A stretch of 64,000 nucleotides of DNA, taken from positions 248,001 to 312,000 of the forward strand of contig NZ_VWPH01000009.1 in the NCBI RefSeq assembly GCF_008630535.1. The letters are read 5' to 3'. Source of the stretch: Saccharopolyspora hirsuta (lineage in GTDB: Bacteria; Actinomycetota; Actinomycetes; Mycobacteriales; Pseudonocardiaceae). Position numbers and translations under genes: made by a program. Below, one piece after another: positions 31,954 to 40,328 of the stretch. Numbering within the stretch: the stretch's first letter is position 1; every line of letters starts with the position of its first letter. The notes under the pieces were generated by a model. The model made no database searches. It was given only the letters and a program-made list of their open reading frames with translations, and was not told the DNA's origin.

Positions 31954-33086
31954 GGCGCCACCACCGGAAGCCGCACCGACACCGAGCAGCCGCGCCCGCC
32001 CGGCCCGGGGCCGAAGTCCGCTGAGCCGCCGCAGGCCCGCGCGCGTTCCCGGATTCCGTTCAGCCCGTGGCCGTTCTGCCCGCCGGTGTCGCCGCGCCCG
32101 TCGTCGGTGACTGCGATGTGCAAGACGTCCACCTCCCAGTCCAGGGCAACCGAGATCTTCGCGGCGCGGGCGTGCTTGATGGCGTTGGTGAGCGACTCCT
32201 GCACCGCGCGGTAGGCGGCCAGGTCCGCGTCCGGTGGCAACGGGCGGGGCGTGCCCGACACCTCCAGCGAGGTCTTCGGCCCCGCCCGTGCCACACCTTC
32301 GACCAGCGCCGGGATCTGGTCGGCGGTGGGCGCGTCGCCGTCGGTGGGCCGGTCCAGCAGCCCGAGCAGCCAGCGCACCTGGGTCATCGCGTTGCGCCCG
32401 GCCGAGGCGATGTCGTCGAACGCCTGCTCGGCGCGGTCCGGTTTGCTGCGCACGACCACCGGACCGGCTTCGGCCTGCACGATCATGAGGGTGATCGCGT
32501 GCCCGAGGATGTCGTGCATGTCCCGGGCGATCGCCGCGCGCTCCCGCGCCGCCGCGCGCTGCGCCTCCAGCTCCTTCTCCCGCTCCAGCTGGCGCGCGTG
32601 AGCTTGGCGGTGCGCTGTCGCCCGGCCCGCGGCCCAGGCCGCGGCGTACATCACGGTGCCGTGCACAACGGTCTCCGCGCCCGCGTGCAGCACCACTCCG
32701 CCGAACTCCAGAGCAGCGCCGACGGCCAGCAGTGCCAGTCCCCAGGCGCGGTGCTGGCGGGAACCCGCGGCGGCCAGCGTGTAGGTGGCGACGAGCGCGG
32801 CGTAGGCGACCGGCTGCCGCGCGGTGTCCGGGTCGTTCAGCGTGTAGACGGCGGTGGCGAGGACGACCACGGCGAAGACCGGCAGCGGCGCCCGCCGTCG
32901 CCACAGCAGCGGCAGCGCTTGGCCCAGCACCGGCAGGTACTGGGCCAGCGTCCAGCCCGTCGCCGGGTCGGCGGGCCTGGTGGTGACCAGGAACGGGGCG
33001 GAGTGGGCGGCGAGCACGACCAGCGCGATACCGGCGTCCACAAGGGACGGTGGGATTCGGCGGAGTCGCCCGGTGAGCTGTGGCAT
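31950..33086 (-). CDS. NarL-family sensor histidine kinase
   Basis: A 378-residue membrane kinase with about five hydrophobic segments in residues 15-150 and a coiled linker (160-185). A HisKA_3 dimerisation helix follows, with the phospho-acceptor His191 in ERAAIARDMHDILGHAIT, then an HATPase domain (N-box AVQESLTNAIKHARA, G-box GGQNGHGLNGIRERARACGG). Together with the downstream response regulator it forms a typical actinomycete two-component system with a signal of unknown nature at the membrane. It is separated by 12 bp from the serine-hydrolase gene that precedes it, so the three may form one unit. Confidence 0.94.
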   Translation of the reverse strand: MPQLTGRLRRIPPSLVDAGIALVVLAAHSAPFLVTTRPADPATGWTLAQYLPVLGQALPLLWRRRAPLPVFAVVVLATAVYTLNDPDTARQPVAYAALVATYTLAAAGSRQHRAWGLALLAVGAALEFGGVVLHAGAETVVHGTVMYAAAWAAGRATAHRQAHARQLEREKELEAQRAAARERAAIARDMHDILGHAITLMIVQAEAGPVVVRSKPDRAEQAFDDIASAGRNAMTQVRWLLGLLDRPTDGDAPTADQIPALVEGVARAGPKTSLEVSGTPRPLPPDADLAAYRAVQESLTNAIKHARAAKISVALDWEVDVLHIAVTDDGRGDTGGQNGHGLNGIRERARACGGSADFGPGPGGRGCSVSVRLPVVAP

Positions 33087-33098
33087 GGCGGCACCAAT

Positions 33099-34949
33099 CT
33101 AGTGGAAGGGCGGGCCGACGAAGTTGTAGAGCAGCGCGGCGGCGGCGAAGGACAGCGCGCCGAGGGTCAGCGCGGTGTAGGCGATCCGGCCGGTCAACCG
33201 CCACCAGCGCCGCGACCACGCGCCGAGCGTGCCGAACACCATCAGCACGGCCAGCGGGACGGTCGCCGAAGCGAGCAGCAGCAGCGCGATCAGCGTGGGC
33301 GTGCCTTCCACGACGGCGGTCGTCGCAGCGGGCTCGTCGAGCATGAGAGAACCGAACCCGACGGCGAAGACGACCGCGGCCGCGCCGGTGATCCACCCGA
33401 TGACGCGCGCGATCCGAGCGCCGCGCGGATGCGCCGGGCGTCGGCGCGCGCGGCGGATCGCGGCCAGCAGGGGGAATCCGGCCACCGCGAGAAGGCCGGT
33501 GGCGGTTCCGAATCCGAACATCGCCAGGTGCAGCTGCGGGTGACCACCGATGCTGATCCGGTCGAAGACGTTGGTGCTGCCGTCGACGGCGAGCTGCCCC
33601 GGCTCCGGGAAGGCGATCATCCGCCACCCGCCGCGCTCGGCGAACACGCCCGGCCCGACCTGGTCCCAGTCCTTCGGCCCGCCGGACAGGCCCGTGGTGC
33701 GGATGCTGCCGTCGCCGTTCGCGGTGACGTGCGCGGGCGCGCGCCACAGCGCCTTGACCTTGTACATGCTGAACCGGCTGGTCCGGCCCGCCTGGTACCA
33801 GCCGGTGTACTGCTCGACGTCGGCCCGGATCCGGGTGCGCGGCGGGGGTGCGAGCTCGGGGAGGAACTCGTCGACGAGCTCCTCCACGAGCTTGATGCCG
33901 TCGATTCCCTCACCGCTCCGGCCGTCGCCGTTGGAGACGACGTTGATGCCGAGGTCGAGCTCCGGCACGAACAGCATGTAGGAGTTCATGCCGGGCATCT
34001 CGCCGCCCTTGAACAGCAGCGGATGACCGTTGTGCTGGATGTGCTCGAAGATGTACCCGACACCGCGCAGCGCCGGGTGCTCGGTGTGCTGCTGGCGCTG
34101 CATCTCCGCGGCGATGCCCGGGCCGAGCCGGGGATCGTGGTTGAGCTGGGCCAGCATGTAGCGGCCCATGTCGGCCGGGGTCGACGCCGGGCCGGTACCG
34201 CTGGGGATCAGGTAGCCGCAGTTCGCCTCGGTGGGAGTGCCGTCGCCGAGGTAGGCGACGGTGTCGCCCTGGCCGCCGCAGCGGGCATCGGAGTCGTTCA
34301 TGCCGAGCGGCCGGAACACGTGCTGCTCGACGTAGTCGGCGTAGGGCATGCCGGACGCGATCTCGACCAGGTACCCGGCCAGCGCGATGCCGTAGTTGTC
34401 GTAGACCACGCCCGATCCTGGCGGCCGGACCCGGGCGGGCTGGTACTTCGCCAGGCCCTCCGCGAGCGGTTCCTGGTGGGTCAGCCAGCCGACCATGTGG
34501 TCCTCGTCGAACCCGGCCGTGTAGGTGAGCAGGTGCCGCAGCGTGATGGGCTGCCCGGGGAAGGTGTCCGCGATCTGGAACGTGCGCAGGTACTCGTTGA
34601 CGTCGGTGTCGAGGTCCAGCTCGCCCTCGTGCACCAGCTGCAGCGCGGCTTGCGCGGTGAACAGCTTGGCCTGCGAGCCGACGAGGAACCGGCTGCGGTC
34701 CGGGTCGACCGGGATGCCCTTCTCGACGTCGGCCAGCCCGTAGCCCTTGTTGAGGATCTGCTCGCCGCCCGCGATCGCGGTGACGGCGGCGCCGGGTATC
34801 TCCTCCTCGGCCATGGCGGCGGCCATGTGGTCGTCGATCCACCTCTCGACGCCGGAGAGGTCGGGTTCCGGTTGTGCGGTGGCCAGCACCGGGGTCGCCG
34901 TCAGCGCGGCGGTCGCGGTCAGCAGGCCGACCAGCAGTTGTCCGATCAC
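33099..34949 (-). CDS. serine hydrolase (beta-lactamase/PBP4-like) with C-terminal membrane domain
   Basis: A 616-residue protein. After an N-terminal signal or anchor comes a beta-lactamase-fold serine hydrolase domain (about residues 25-340). The SxxK motif is present as VGSQAKLF near residue 85, the YxN equivalent as YDNYGIALAG, and the HxG-like element as LFKGGEMPGMNSY. The C-terminal third has about four transmembrane helices (about 455-610), as in actinobacterial class C-like esterase/peptidase membrane proteins. I chose the GTG at 34949 because a terminator hairpin occupies the region just upstream. It is followed at 12 bp by the kinase gene, so it may be part of that sensor unit. Confidence 0.87.
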   Translation of the reverse strand: MIGQLLVGLLTATAALTATPVLATAQPEPDLSGVERWIDDHMAAAMAEEEIPGAAVTAIAGGEQILNKGYGLADVEKGIPVDPDRSRFLVGSQAKLFTAQAALQLVHEGELDLDTDVNEYLRTFQIADTFPGQPITLRHLLTYTAGFDEDHMVGWLTHQEPLAEGLAKYQPARVRPPGSGVVYDNYGIALAGYLVEIASGMPYADYVEQHVFRPLGMNDSDARCGGQGDTVAYLGDGTPTEANCGYLIPSGTGPASTPADMGRYMLAQLNHDPRLGPGIAAEMQRQQHTEHPALRGVGYIFEHIQHNGHPLLFKGGEMPGMNSYMLFVPELDLGINVVSNGDGRSGEGIDGIKLVEELVDEFLPELAPPPRTRIRADVEQYTGWYQAGRTSRFSMYKVKALWRAPAHVTANGDGSIRTTGLSGGPKDWDQVGPGVFAERGGWRMIAFPEPGQLAVDGSTNVFDRISIGGHPQLHLAMFGFGTATGLLAVAGFPLLAAIRRARRRPAHPRGARIARVIGWITGAAAVVFAVGFGSLMLDEPAATTAVVEGTPTLIALLLLASATVPLAVLMVFGTLGAWSRRWWRLTGRIAYTALTLGALSFAAAALLYNFVGPPFH

Positions 34950-34982
34950 GCCGATCAGGCTCGGGCACGCACCTGCCCCGGC

Positions 34983-35027
34983 ACATCGCCGACGCGACCG
35001 ATTCCGCACCGGTCGCGTCGGCGATGT
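34983..35027 (-). terminator. terminator of the ribose-type transporter operon
   Basis: Perfect 18-bp arms ACATCGCCGACGCGACCG and CGGTCGCGTCGGCGATGT with a 9-base loop lie 6 bp after the transporter fusion stop on the minus strand. Confidence 0.9.
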
Positions 35028-35033
35028 CGGCGG

Positions 35034-36974
35034 TCACTGGCCGCGGAGGAAGGCCTCCACGGTGTCCTTCGTGACGACCTGGACCGGGATGTTGGTCGGG
35101 GCTCCCGGGCCGAGGTCGTGGGCGCGGGCCGCGCGGACCGCCTGCTCCACCGCCGCCTTGCCGAGCAGCTTCGGCTGCTGCGCCACGTCGGCGCTCTCGG
35201 TGCCCGCCCGGACCGCCGCCAGGCCCTCCGGGGTCCCGTCGAAGCCGACGACCTCGACGTCGGTGCCCGCGCGGGCGCCGAGGGCCTTGATCGCGCCCAG
35301 CGCCATCTCGTCGTTGGCCGCGAACACACCGCGGATCTCCGGGTGCGCCTGGACGATGTTCTGCATGACGTCCAGGGCCTTGGTGCGGTCGAAGTCGGCC
35401 GGTTGCGAGGCCACCACCTGGATCCCCGGGTGGTTGCGGATCTCCTCGGTGAAGCCCTGGCCGCGCTCCCGCGCCGCCGATGTGCCCGGCTGGCCCTCCA
35501 GCACCGCGACCGGACCGGAGCCGACCAGCTGCGCCAGCTGCTGCGCGGCCAGCCGACCACCGGCGACGTTGTCGGAGGCGACGGTGGTGACCACGGTGCC
35601 GTCGCTGGGCGCGCGGTCCACGCCGATCACCGGGATCTCCGCGGCGTTGGCCGCCTTCACCGAGGGCACCACGGCGTCGGAGTCCACCGGGTTGACCACG
35701 ATCGCGTCCACGTTCTGCGCGATCGCGTTCTGCACCGCGTTCGCCTGCTGCGAGGCGTCCTCGGAGGCGTCGGTGACCCGCAGCTCGACGCCGAGCCGGT
35801 CGGCCTCCTCCTGCGCGCCCTCGCGCAGGTCGACGAAGAACGGGTTGTTCAAAGTGGACACCGACAGCGCGATCTGCAGCCGTCCGTCGTCGGCGGCGTT
35901 CTGCCGCTGGTAGACCGCCCATCCGGCAGCGACCAGCAGGAGCGCGGTCACGGCCGCCGTCGCGCGGCGGACCGCCGGTGTGCGCATCAGACCCGGACCG
36001 CGGCGGCCGCTGCGGCGGCGCTGGCGCACGGTGTCGAACAGCACGGCGGCGGCGATCACCGCACCGATGACGACCTGCTGCCAGAACGCCGAGACGTCCA
36101 GCAGGTTCAGGCCGTTGCGCAGCACTGCGAGGATCAGCGCACCGACGAAGGTGCCCAGCGCGGAACCGACACCACCGGCCAGGCTCGCGCCACCGATCAC
36201 CACTGCGGCGATCGCGTCCAGCTCGTAGCCGGTGCCCGCCTCGGGCTGCGCGGAAGCCAGCCGCGCTGCGAGCAGGATGCCCGCCACCGCGGCGAAAAGC
36301 CCGGACAGCGCGTAGATCAGCAGCCGCTGGCGGGTGACCTTGATGCCGGACAGCCGGGCCGCCTCGGCGTTGCCGCCGATCGCGTACATCGCGCGCCCGG
36401 CGTAGGTGCGCCGCAGCACGAACGCCGTGACCAGCCCGATCGCCAGCATCACCAGCACCGGGTAGGGGAGCACCCCGAACAGCTCGCCGCTGCCGACCTC
36501 GGTCAGCCAGCCCTCCAGGCCGATCGGTCGGCCGTCGGAGATGACCAGCGCCAACCCGCGCGCCACGCTGAGCATCGCCAGCGTCGCGATGAACGGCGGC
36601 ACCCGCCCGGCGGTGATCAGCACACCGCTGGCCAGCCCGGCCAGCGCGCCCGCGGCCAGGCCGATCGGGACGGCCAGCCACAGCGGGAGACCGGCCGAGC
36701 TCACCGCCCACCCGGCGACGATCCCGGCCAGCCCGGCGACGCTGCCCACCGACAGGTCGATGCCGCCGCTGACGATCACGAACGTCATGCCGAACGCCAG
36801 CACCGCCACCACGGACGCCTGCACGCCCACGTTGAGCAGGTTGTTCGCGGTCAGGAAGTCCGGTGACAACAGCGCCAGCAGGACCACCAGCACGACCAGC
36901 CCGCCCAGCGGACCGCCCGCGCGGCCCAGCGCGGCCCGCCAGCGCGGGGTGGTGCCGACCTCGTTGTCAGGCAT
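35034..36974 (-). CDS. ribose-type ABC transporter permease fused to substrate-binding protein (RbsC-RbsB)
   Basis: A 646-residue single chain. Residues about 15-320 form an RbsC-type permease with roughly eight to ten helices and the family segment NLLNVGVQASVVAVLAFGMTFVI. A basic linker (RQRRRSGRRGPG) leads to a further hydrophobic helix (about 335-352) and then a complete periplasmic-binding domain of the sugar type (about 362-646; LSVSTLNNPFFVDLREGAQ, VNPVDSDAVV, VFAANDEMALGAI, VVGFDGTPEGL). The extra helix tethers the binding domain on the outside. Met 330 could be an ancestral start of the binding protein. It overlaps the ATPase gene by 8 bp. There is no lipobox. Confidence 0.92.
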   Translation of the reverse strand: MPDNEVGTTPRWRAALGRAGGPLGGLVVLVVLLALLSPDFLTANNLLNVGVQASVVAVLAFGMTFVIVSGGIDLSVGSVAGLAGIVAGWAVSSAGLPLWLAVPIGLAAGALAGLASGVLITAGRVPPFIATLAMLSVARGLALVISDGRPIGLEGWLTEVGSGELFGVLPYPVLVMLAIGLVTAFVLRRTYAGRAMYAIGGNAEAARLSGIKVTRQRLLIYALSGLFAAVAGILLAARLASAQPEAGTGYELDAIAAVVIGGASLAGGVGSALGTFVGALILAVLRNGLNLLDVSAFWQQVVIGAVIAAAVLFDTVRQRRRSGRRGPGLMRTPAVRRATAAVTALLLVAAGWAVYQRQNAADDGRLQIALSVSTLNNPFFVDLREGAQEEADRLGVELRVTDASEDASQQANAVQNAIAQNVDAIVVNPVDSDAVVPSVKAANAAEIPVIGVDRAPSDGTVVTTVASDNVAGGRLAAQQLAQLVGSGPVAVLEGQPGTSAARERGQGFTEEIRNHPGIQVVASQPADFDRTKALDVMQNIVQAHPEIRGVFAANDEMALGAIKALGARAGTDVEVVGFDGTPEGLAAVRAGTESADVAQQPKLLGKAAVEQAVRAARAHDLGPGAPTNIPVQVVTKDTVEAFLRGQ

Positions 36975-38478
36975 CGCTCTCTCCTCCGGTGTGCTCCGCC
37001 GAGACGGCGAGCGCCAGCACGCGCTCCTGGGTCGCCTCGGCACCGTTCAGCTCGCCGCGCAGCCGTCCGTCGGCCAGCACCAGCACCCGGTCGCTGAGGC
37101 CGAGCAGCTCCGGCAGGTCGCTGGAGACGACGAGCACCGTGGTGCCCGCGCGGGCGAGTTCGTTGATGAGTTCGTAGATCTCGGCGCGGGCGCCGACGTC
37201 GATGCCGCGGGTGGGCTCGTCGAGGATGAGCACCCGCGGCTCGGCCAGCAGCCACTTGCCGATGACGATCTTCTGCTGGTTGCCGCCGGAGAGGGTCAGC
37301 GCGGGCTGGTCCAGCCCGGCGGTGCGGATCCGCAGCCGCTGCACCGACTCGGCGGCTTCGCGCCGCTGCCCGGCCAGGTCGACCAGACCGGCCTTGGTGC
37401 GGTCGGAAAGCGTTGCCAGACCGAGGTTCTCGGCCACCGACGCGCCCAGCACCAGGCCCTGCCCGGCGCGGTCCTCGGGGACCAGCGCGAGCCCGGCGGC
37501 GCGGGCCGCGGCGATGTCGCCGGGCGGGATCGGTCGCCCGCCGACGAGCACCTCGCCCTCGTCGTAGCGGTCGGCGCCGAACAGCGCGCGCACCAGCTCG
37601 GTGCGCCCCGCGCCGACCAGGCCGCCGATGCCCACCACCTCGCCGGCCCGCGCGGTGAAGCTGATGTCGGCCAGCACACCGCGGCTGGTCAGGCCGCGGA
37701 CCTCCAGCTGCACGTCGCCGATCTCGGCCTCGCGCGGCGGGTACTGCTGGTCGACGGTGCGGCCGACCATGAGCCGGACCAGCTCGTCCTGGTCGGTGTC
37801 GGCGGGCACCTCGGCCACCTTGGCGCCGTCGCGCAGCACGCTGACCCGGTCGCCGATCTCGGCGACCTCGTCGAGCAGGTGCGAGATGAACACCACGCCG
37901 ACGCCCTGCGCGGTCAGGTCGCGCACGATGCCGAACAGCCGGTCCACCTCCGACCGGCTGAGCACCGCGGTCGGCTCGTCCATGATCAGGAACCGGGTGT
38001 CCAGGCTGAGCGCCTTGGCGATCTCCACCAGCTGCCGGTGCGCCACGCCGAGCTCGCCGACCACCGCGTCGGTGTCCAGGTCCAGGCCCATCCGCTCGAT
38101 CAGCTCACCGGCCCGGCGGCGCATCGCGCGGCGGTCGATCACCCCGAAGCGGCGCGGCGGTCGGCCCAGGTAGATGTTCTCGGCCACGGTCAGCTGCGGG
38201 ACCAGCGCCATCTCCTGGTGGATGGTGGCGATGCCCAGCCGCTCGGCGTCCTCGGGGCCGTGGAAGCGCACCGGGCGGCCGTCCACCCGGATCTCGCCGG
38301 TGTCCGGCCGGTGCGCACCGGCGATCATCTTGATCAGCGTGCTCTTGCCCGCGCCGTTCTCGCCGAGCAGCACGTGGACCTCGCCCGGGCGCAGGTCGAA
38401 GTCCACCGCGTCCAGGGCGCGCACACCGGGGTAGGTCTTGGAGACCCCGATCAGCTCCAGGTGCCCGTCGTCGGCCAT
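36967..38478 (-). CDS. ribose-type sugar ABC transporter ATPase (RbsA-like)
   Basis: A 503-residue duplicated ABC ATPase. Unit 1 has Walker A LLGENGAGKSTLIKMI, Q-loop and MDEPTAVLS. Unit 2 has the degenerate Walker A GLVGAGRTELVRALFGADR, the signature LTLSGGNQQKIVIGKWL and LILDEPTRGIDVGA, as usual in RbsA/XylG proteins. It powers the fused permease/binding protein encoded immediately downstream. The ATG at 38478 or GTG at 38481 is the start; GGAGAG lies upstream. It is divergent from a LacI regulator with matched operators. Substrate is probably a pentose or similar sugar; it is not proven to be ribose. Confidence 0.95.
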   Translation of the reverse strand: MADDGHLELIGVSKTYPGVRALDAVDFDLRPGEVHVLLGENGAGKSTLIKMIAGAHRPDTGEIRVDGRPVRFHGPEDAERLGIATIHQEMALVPQLTVAENIYLGRPPRRFGVIDRRAMRRRAGELIERMGLDLDTDAVVGELGVAHRQLVEIAKALSLDTRFLIMDEPTAVLSRSEVDRLFGIVRDLTAQGVGVVFISHLLDEVAEIGDRVSVLRDGAKVAEVPADTDQDELVRLMVGRTVDQQYPPREAEIGDVQLEVRGLTSRGVLADISFTARAGEVVGIGGLVGAGRTELVRALFGADRYDEGEVLVGGRPIPPGDIAAARAAGLALVPEDRAGQGLVLGASVAENLGLATLSDRTKAGLVDLAGQRREAAESVQRLRIRTAGLDQPALTLSGGNQQKIVIGKWLLAEPRVLILDEPTRGIDVGARAEIYELINELARAGTTVLVVSSDLPELLGLSDRVLVLADGRLRGELNGAEATQERVLALAVSAEHTGGESDA

Positions 38479-38509
38479 CACCGTCAGCTCTCCACTCGTC
38501 GTTGAGCGC

Positions 38510-38598
38510 GGAAACTGTAATCGGTTTCCGTAGCTGGGTCACCATGAACCATGGCGGATCGACTGTCAAGCGGCGAAACGGTTGCGAAACCGATTACA
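38510..38598. promoter_or_regulatory. paired LacI-type operators in the transporter/regulator divergent region
   Basis: TGTAATCGGTTTC (38516-38528) and GAAACCGATTACA (38586-38598) are perfect 13-base inverted copies 57 bp apart. The first is also part of a local palindrome GGAAAC(N7)GGTTTCC. Sequences of the CGGTTTCG/CGAAACCG kind are typical LacI-family half-sites. They lie between the transporter ATPase start and the lacI-type gene start, so the LacI regulator likely controls both directions. Confidence 0.75.
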
Positions 38599-38650
38599 CT
38601 CCGATCGGTCGGGGCGCGACGGTGCGCCCGACCCGAGCGGAGGAGGTGGC

Positions 38651-39628
38651 GTGGGCGTCACGATCCACGATGTGGCGGCGCGGGCCGGGGTCTCGGTGGC
38701 CACCGCGTCCCGCGCGCTGTCCGGTCAGCGCGGGGTGCGGGCGGAGAACCGGGACAAGGTGCTCGCGGCGGCGCGCGAGCTCGACTACGAGCCCAACGTC
38801 GTGGCGGCGTCGCTGCGCAGCCGCACCACGCACACCATCGGCATGGTCGTGCCCCGCATCGCCAACCCGTTCTTCGCCACCCTCGTCGAGTCGGTCGAGA
38901 AGCAGCTGCACGACGGCCAGCGCAGCCTGCTGCTGGCCAACTCGCACTACGAACCCGAGGTCGAGCAGCGCCAGGTCCGCGCCCTGCTGGACCGCCGCGT
39001 CGACGCGCTGATCATGATCCCGTGCCACCGCGAGCGCAGCTGCGAGGCGCTGACCACGGCGGCGGCGCGGATCCCGGTGCTCCAGCTCGACCTGCGGGTG
39101 GACGGCTTCGCGGGCAGCTGGGTCGGCGTGGACAACGAGGCCGGGGTCTGGCAGGTCGTGCGGCACCTCGCCGAGCGCGGCGCGCGGAGCCTGGTGTTCG
39201 TGGGCGCGAAGCCGACCGACTCCGCCGCCCAGGCCCGCCTCGACGGCTACCGGCGGGCGGTCGGCGACGGCGACGACGTGCTGCTGGGCGACTTCAGCAA
39301 GGAGTGGGGCCAGCAGGCGGCGAAACTGCTGCTGCAGCGCGGATCGCTGCCCGACGGCATCGTCTGCGGCAACGACACGATCGCCCTCGGCGTGCTCGGC
39401 GAGCTGGCGGCCAACCAGGTGCGGGTCCCGGACGACGTCCTGGTCGCGGGCTTCGACGACATCCCCTACGCGGAACTGGCCCAACCGGCCCTGACCACGG
39501 TCCGCCAACCGCAGCAGCAGATCGCGGCCGAAGCGGTCCGAGTCCTCGACGCCCGCCTCTCCGGCGACGAAACGGCCCCCCGGAGCATCGCCATCACCCC
39601 GGAACTCGTCGTCCGAGCCTCGACCTGA
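38651..39628 (+). CDS. LacI family transcriptional regulator
   Basis: A 325-residue repressor with an N-terminal LacI helix-turn-helix (VTIHDVAARAGVSVATASRALSG), a hinge helix (EPNVVAASLRSRTTHTIG) and a sugar-binding core of the periplasmic-binding fold (VVPRIANPFFATLVE, CGNDTIALGVLGELA, VAGFDDIPYAELAQPALTTVRQ). The GTG at 38651 is preceded by AGGAGGTGG. It is divergent from the ribose-type transporter operon and flanked by matched half-sites. The stop at 39628 is followed four bases later by the full structured repeat element. Confidence 0.94.
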   Translation: MGVTIHDVAARAGVSVATASRALSGQRGVRAENRDKVLAAARELDYEPNVVAASLRSRTTHTIGMVVPRIANPFFATLVESVEKQLHDGQRSLLLANSHYEPEVEQRQVRALLDRRVDALIMIPCHRERSCEALTTAAARIPVLQLDLRVDGFAGSWVGVDNEAGVWQVVRHLAERGARSLVFVGAKPTDSAAQARLDGYRRAVGDGDDVLLGDFSKEWGQQAAKLLLQRGSLPDGIVCGNDTIALGVLGELAANQVRVPDDVLVAGFDDIPYAELAQPALTTVRQPQQQIAAEAVRVLDARLSGDETAPRSIAITPELVVRAST

Positions 39629-39632
39629 ACCA

Positions 39633-39904
39633 CAGTTTCAATTGAGGTTTTTCCAGCCTCGTTCTGCGTGGCGGTGCCGGTGGCGGAACCTCAGCGCCCG
39701 CCTGGCTGTGGGTGCCCTGACTTGTGTATGTCCGATACACGGCGTCAGGGCCGTCCTCGCCAGGCGAACGCTGAGAACCCGCGGCGGTGCAAGCTGCGAG
39801 GGTGGGTTATGCGCCTGCGGCGCATGCGACACCTGCCGACCGGTGCCGGTCACCCTTCGCAGCTGCGGTCCACGGACAGGATGAAAAAGGCTCATTGAAA
39901 CTGC
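39633..39904 (+). repeat. structured repeat element, near-full copy A (about 272 bp)
   Basis: Inverted ends: left CAGTTTCAATTGAGG then TTTTTCC, right GGATGAAAAAGG then CTCATTGAAACTG. Inside is a long stem (arms CTCAGCGCCCGCCTGGC at 39690-39706 and GCCAGGCGAACGCTGAG at 39759-39775) capped by GTGTAT/ATACAC and GCCCTGAC/GTCAGGGC hairpins. A second stem follows (AGCTGCGAGGGTG with CACCCTTCGCAGCT) holding TGCGCC/GGCGCA and GACCGG/CCGGTC hairpins. It has no coding potential I believe in. It lies between the lacI-type gene and the M50 gene, next to the palindrome array. Confidence 0.85.
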
Positions 39905-39926
39905 GATCCGACCTGGAGGTGAGGTG

Positions 39927-40124
39927 CGGTTTCAATTGAAACTGCGATCCGACCTGGGCGGAAACCACAGTTTCAACTGAAACTGTGCCCTGGCGTGGGG
40001 GAGGGCCGCAGTTTCAACTGGAACTGTGGCCCGGCGTGGGGGAGGGCTGCAGTTTCAACTGAAACTGTGGCCCGGTGGAGCTGTGGTCCGGCGGTGGGTG
40101 GGGCTGCAGTTTCAATTGAAACTG
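39927..40124. repeat. array of 18-bp palindromes CAGTTTCAAYTGAAACTG with 41-bp period
   Basis: Five palindromes start at 39927, 39968, 40009, 40050 and 40107. The first four are spaced exactly 41 bp apart, with intervening G-rich spacers (TGGCGTGGGGGAGGG) that are themselves similar. The palindrome matches the combined ends of the structured element. The array lies just downstream of copy A in the promoter side of the M50 gene. Confidence 0.88.
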
Positions 40125-40187
40125 TGGATGGCCGGTGTGTCGGGGGCCCGACATGCCGACGGGTCGTCCGGCTGGGGGAGGGGTTGC

Positions 40188-40233
40188 CGCGATTTCAATG
40201 GAAATCGGACCTCTGATTTCCATTGAAATCGCG
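40188..40233. repeat. 19-bp perfect inverted repeat built from GATTTC palindromes
   Basis: Arms CGCGATTTCAATGGAAATC (40188-40206) and GATTTCCATTGAAATCGCG (40215-40233), 8-bp spacer. Each arm is itself a GATTTC/GAAATC palindrome. The same left arm and spacer start occur at 58586, where the right arm is interrupted by element copy B. Confidence 0.9.
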
Positions 40234-40328
40234 GGAGACCCGGCTGCGGAGGCCGGTGCGAATCGGTGTCCTCGGGGGTGGTCGGGGAGTCGGCTAGGGT
40301 GGACCGCGGCCTGTACCCGGAACACCTG

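Noticed and set aside
33099..36866. Very long plus-strand open frame (32067-36866) over the kinase, hydrolase and transporter genes
   Set aside because: It is the antisense shadow of three confidently identified minus-strand genes, a frequent artefact in high-GC DNA.
38551..39645. Alternative +1-frame ORF over the LacI gene
   Set aside because: The LacI frame has the helix-turn-helix and a ribosome site; the other frame is rich in Arg/Ala/Gly repeats typical of shadow frames.
39642..39884. 80-codon ORF inside element copy A, with similar phrases (VAVPVAEPQRPPG) in copies B and C
   Set aside because: It has no ribosome site, an odd residue composition, and the frame does not survive in copy D while the hairpins do. 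The sequence similarity is due to the conserved DNA element.
39927..40240. CRISPR array
   Set aside because: The repeats are palindromes with near-identical spacers at a 41-bp period, and there are no cas genes. Spacers are not unique, so this is a tandem or palindromic repeat array.
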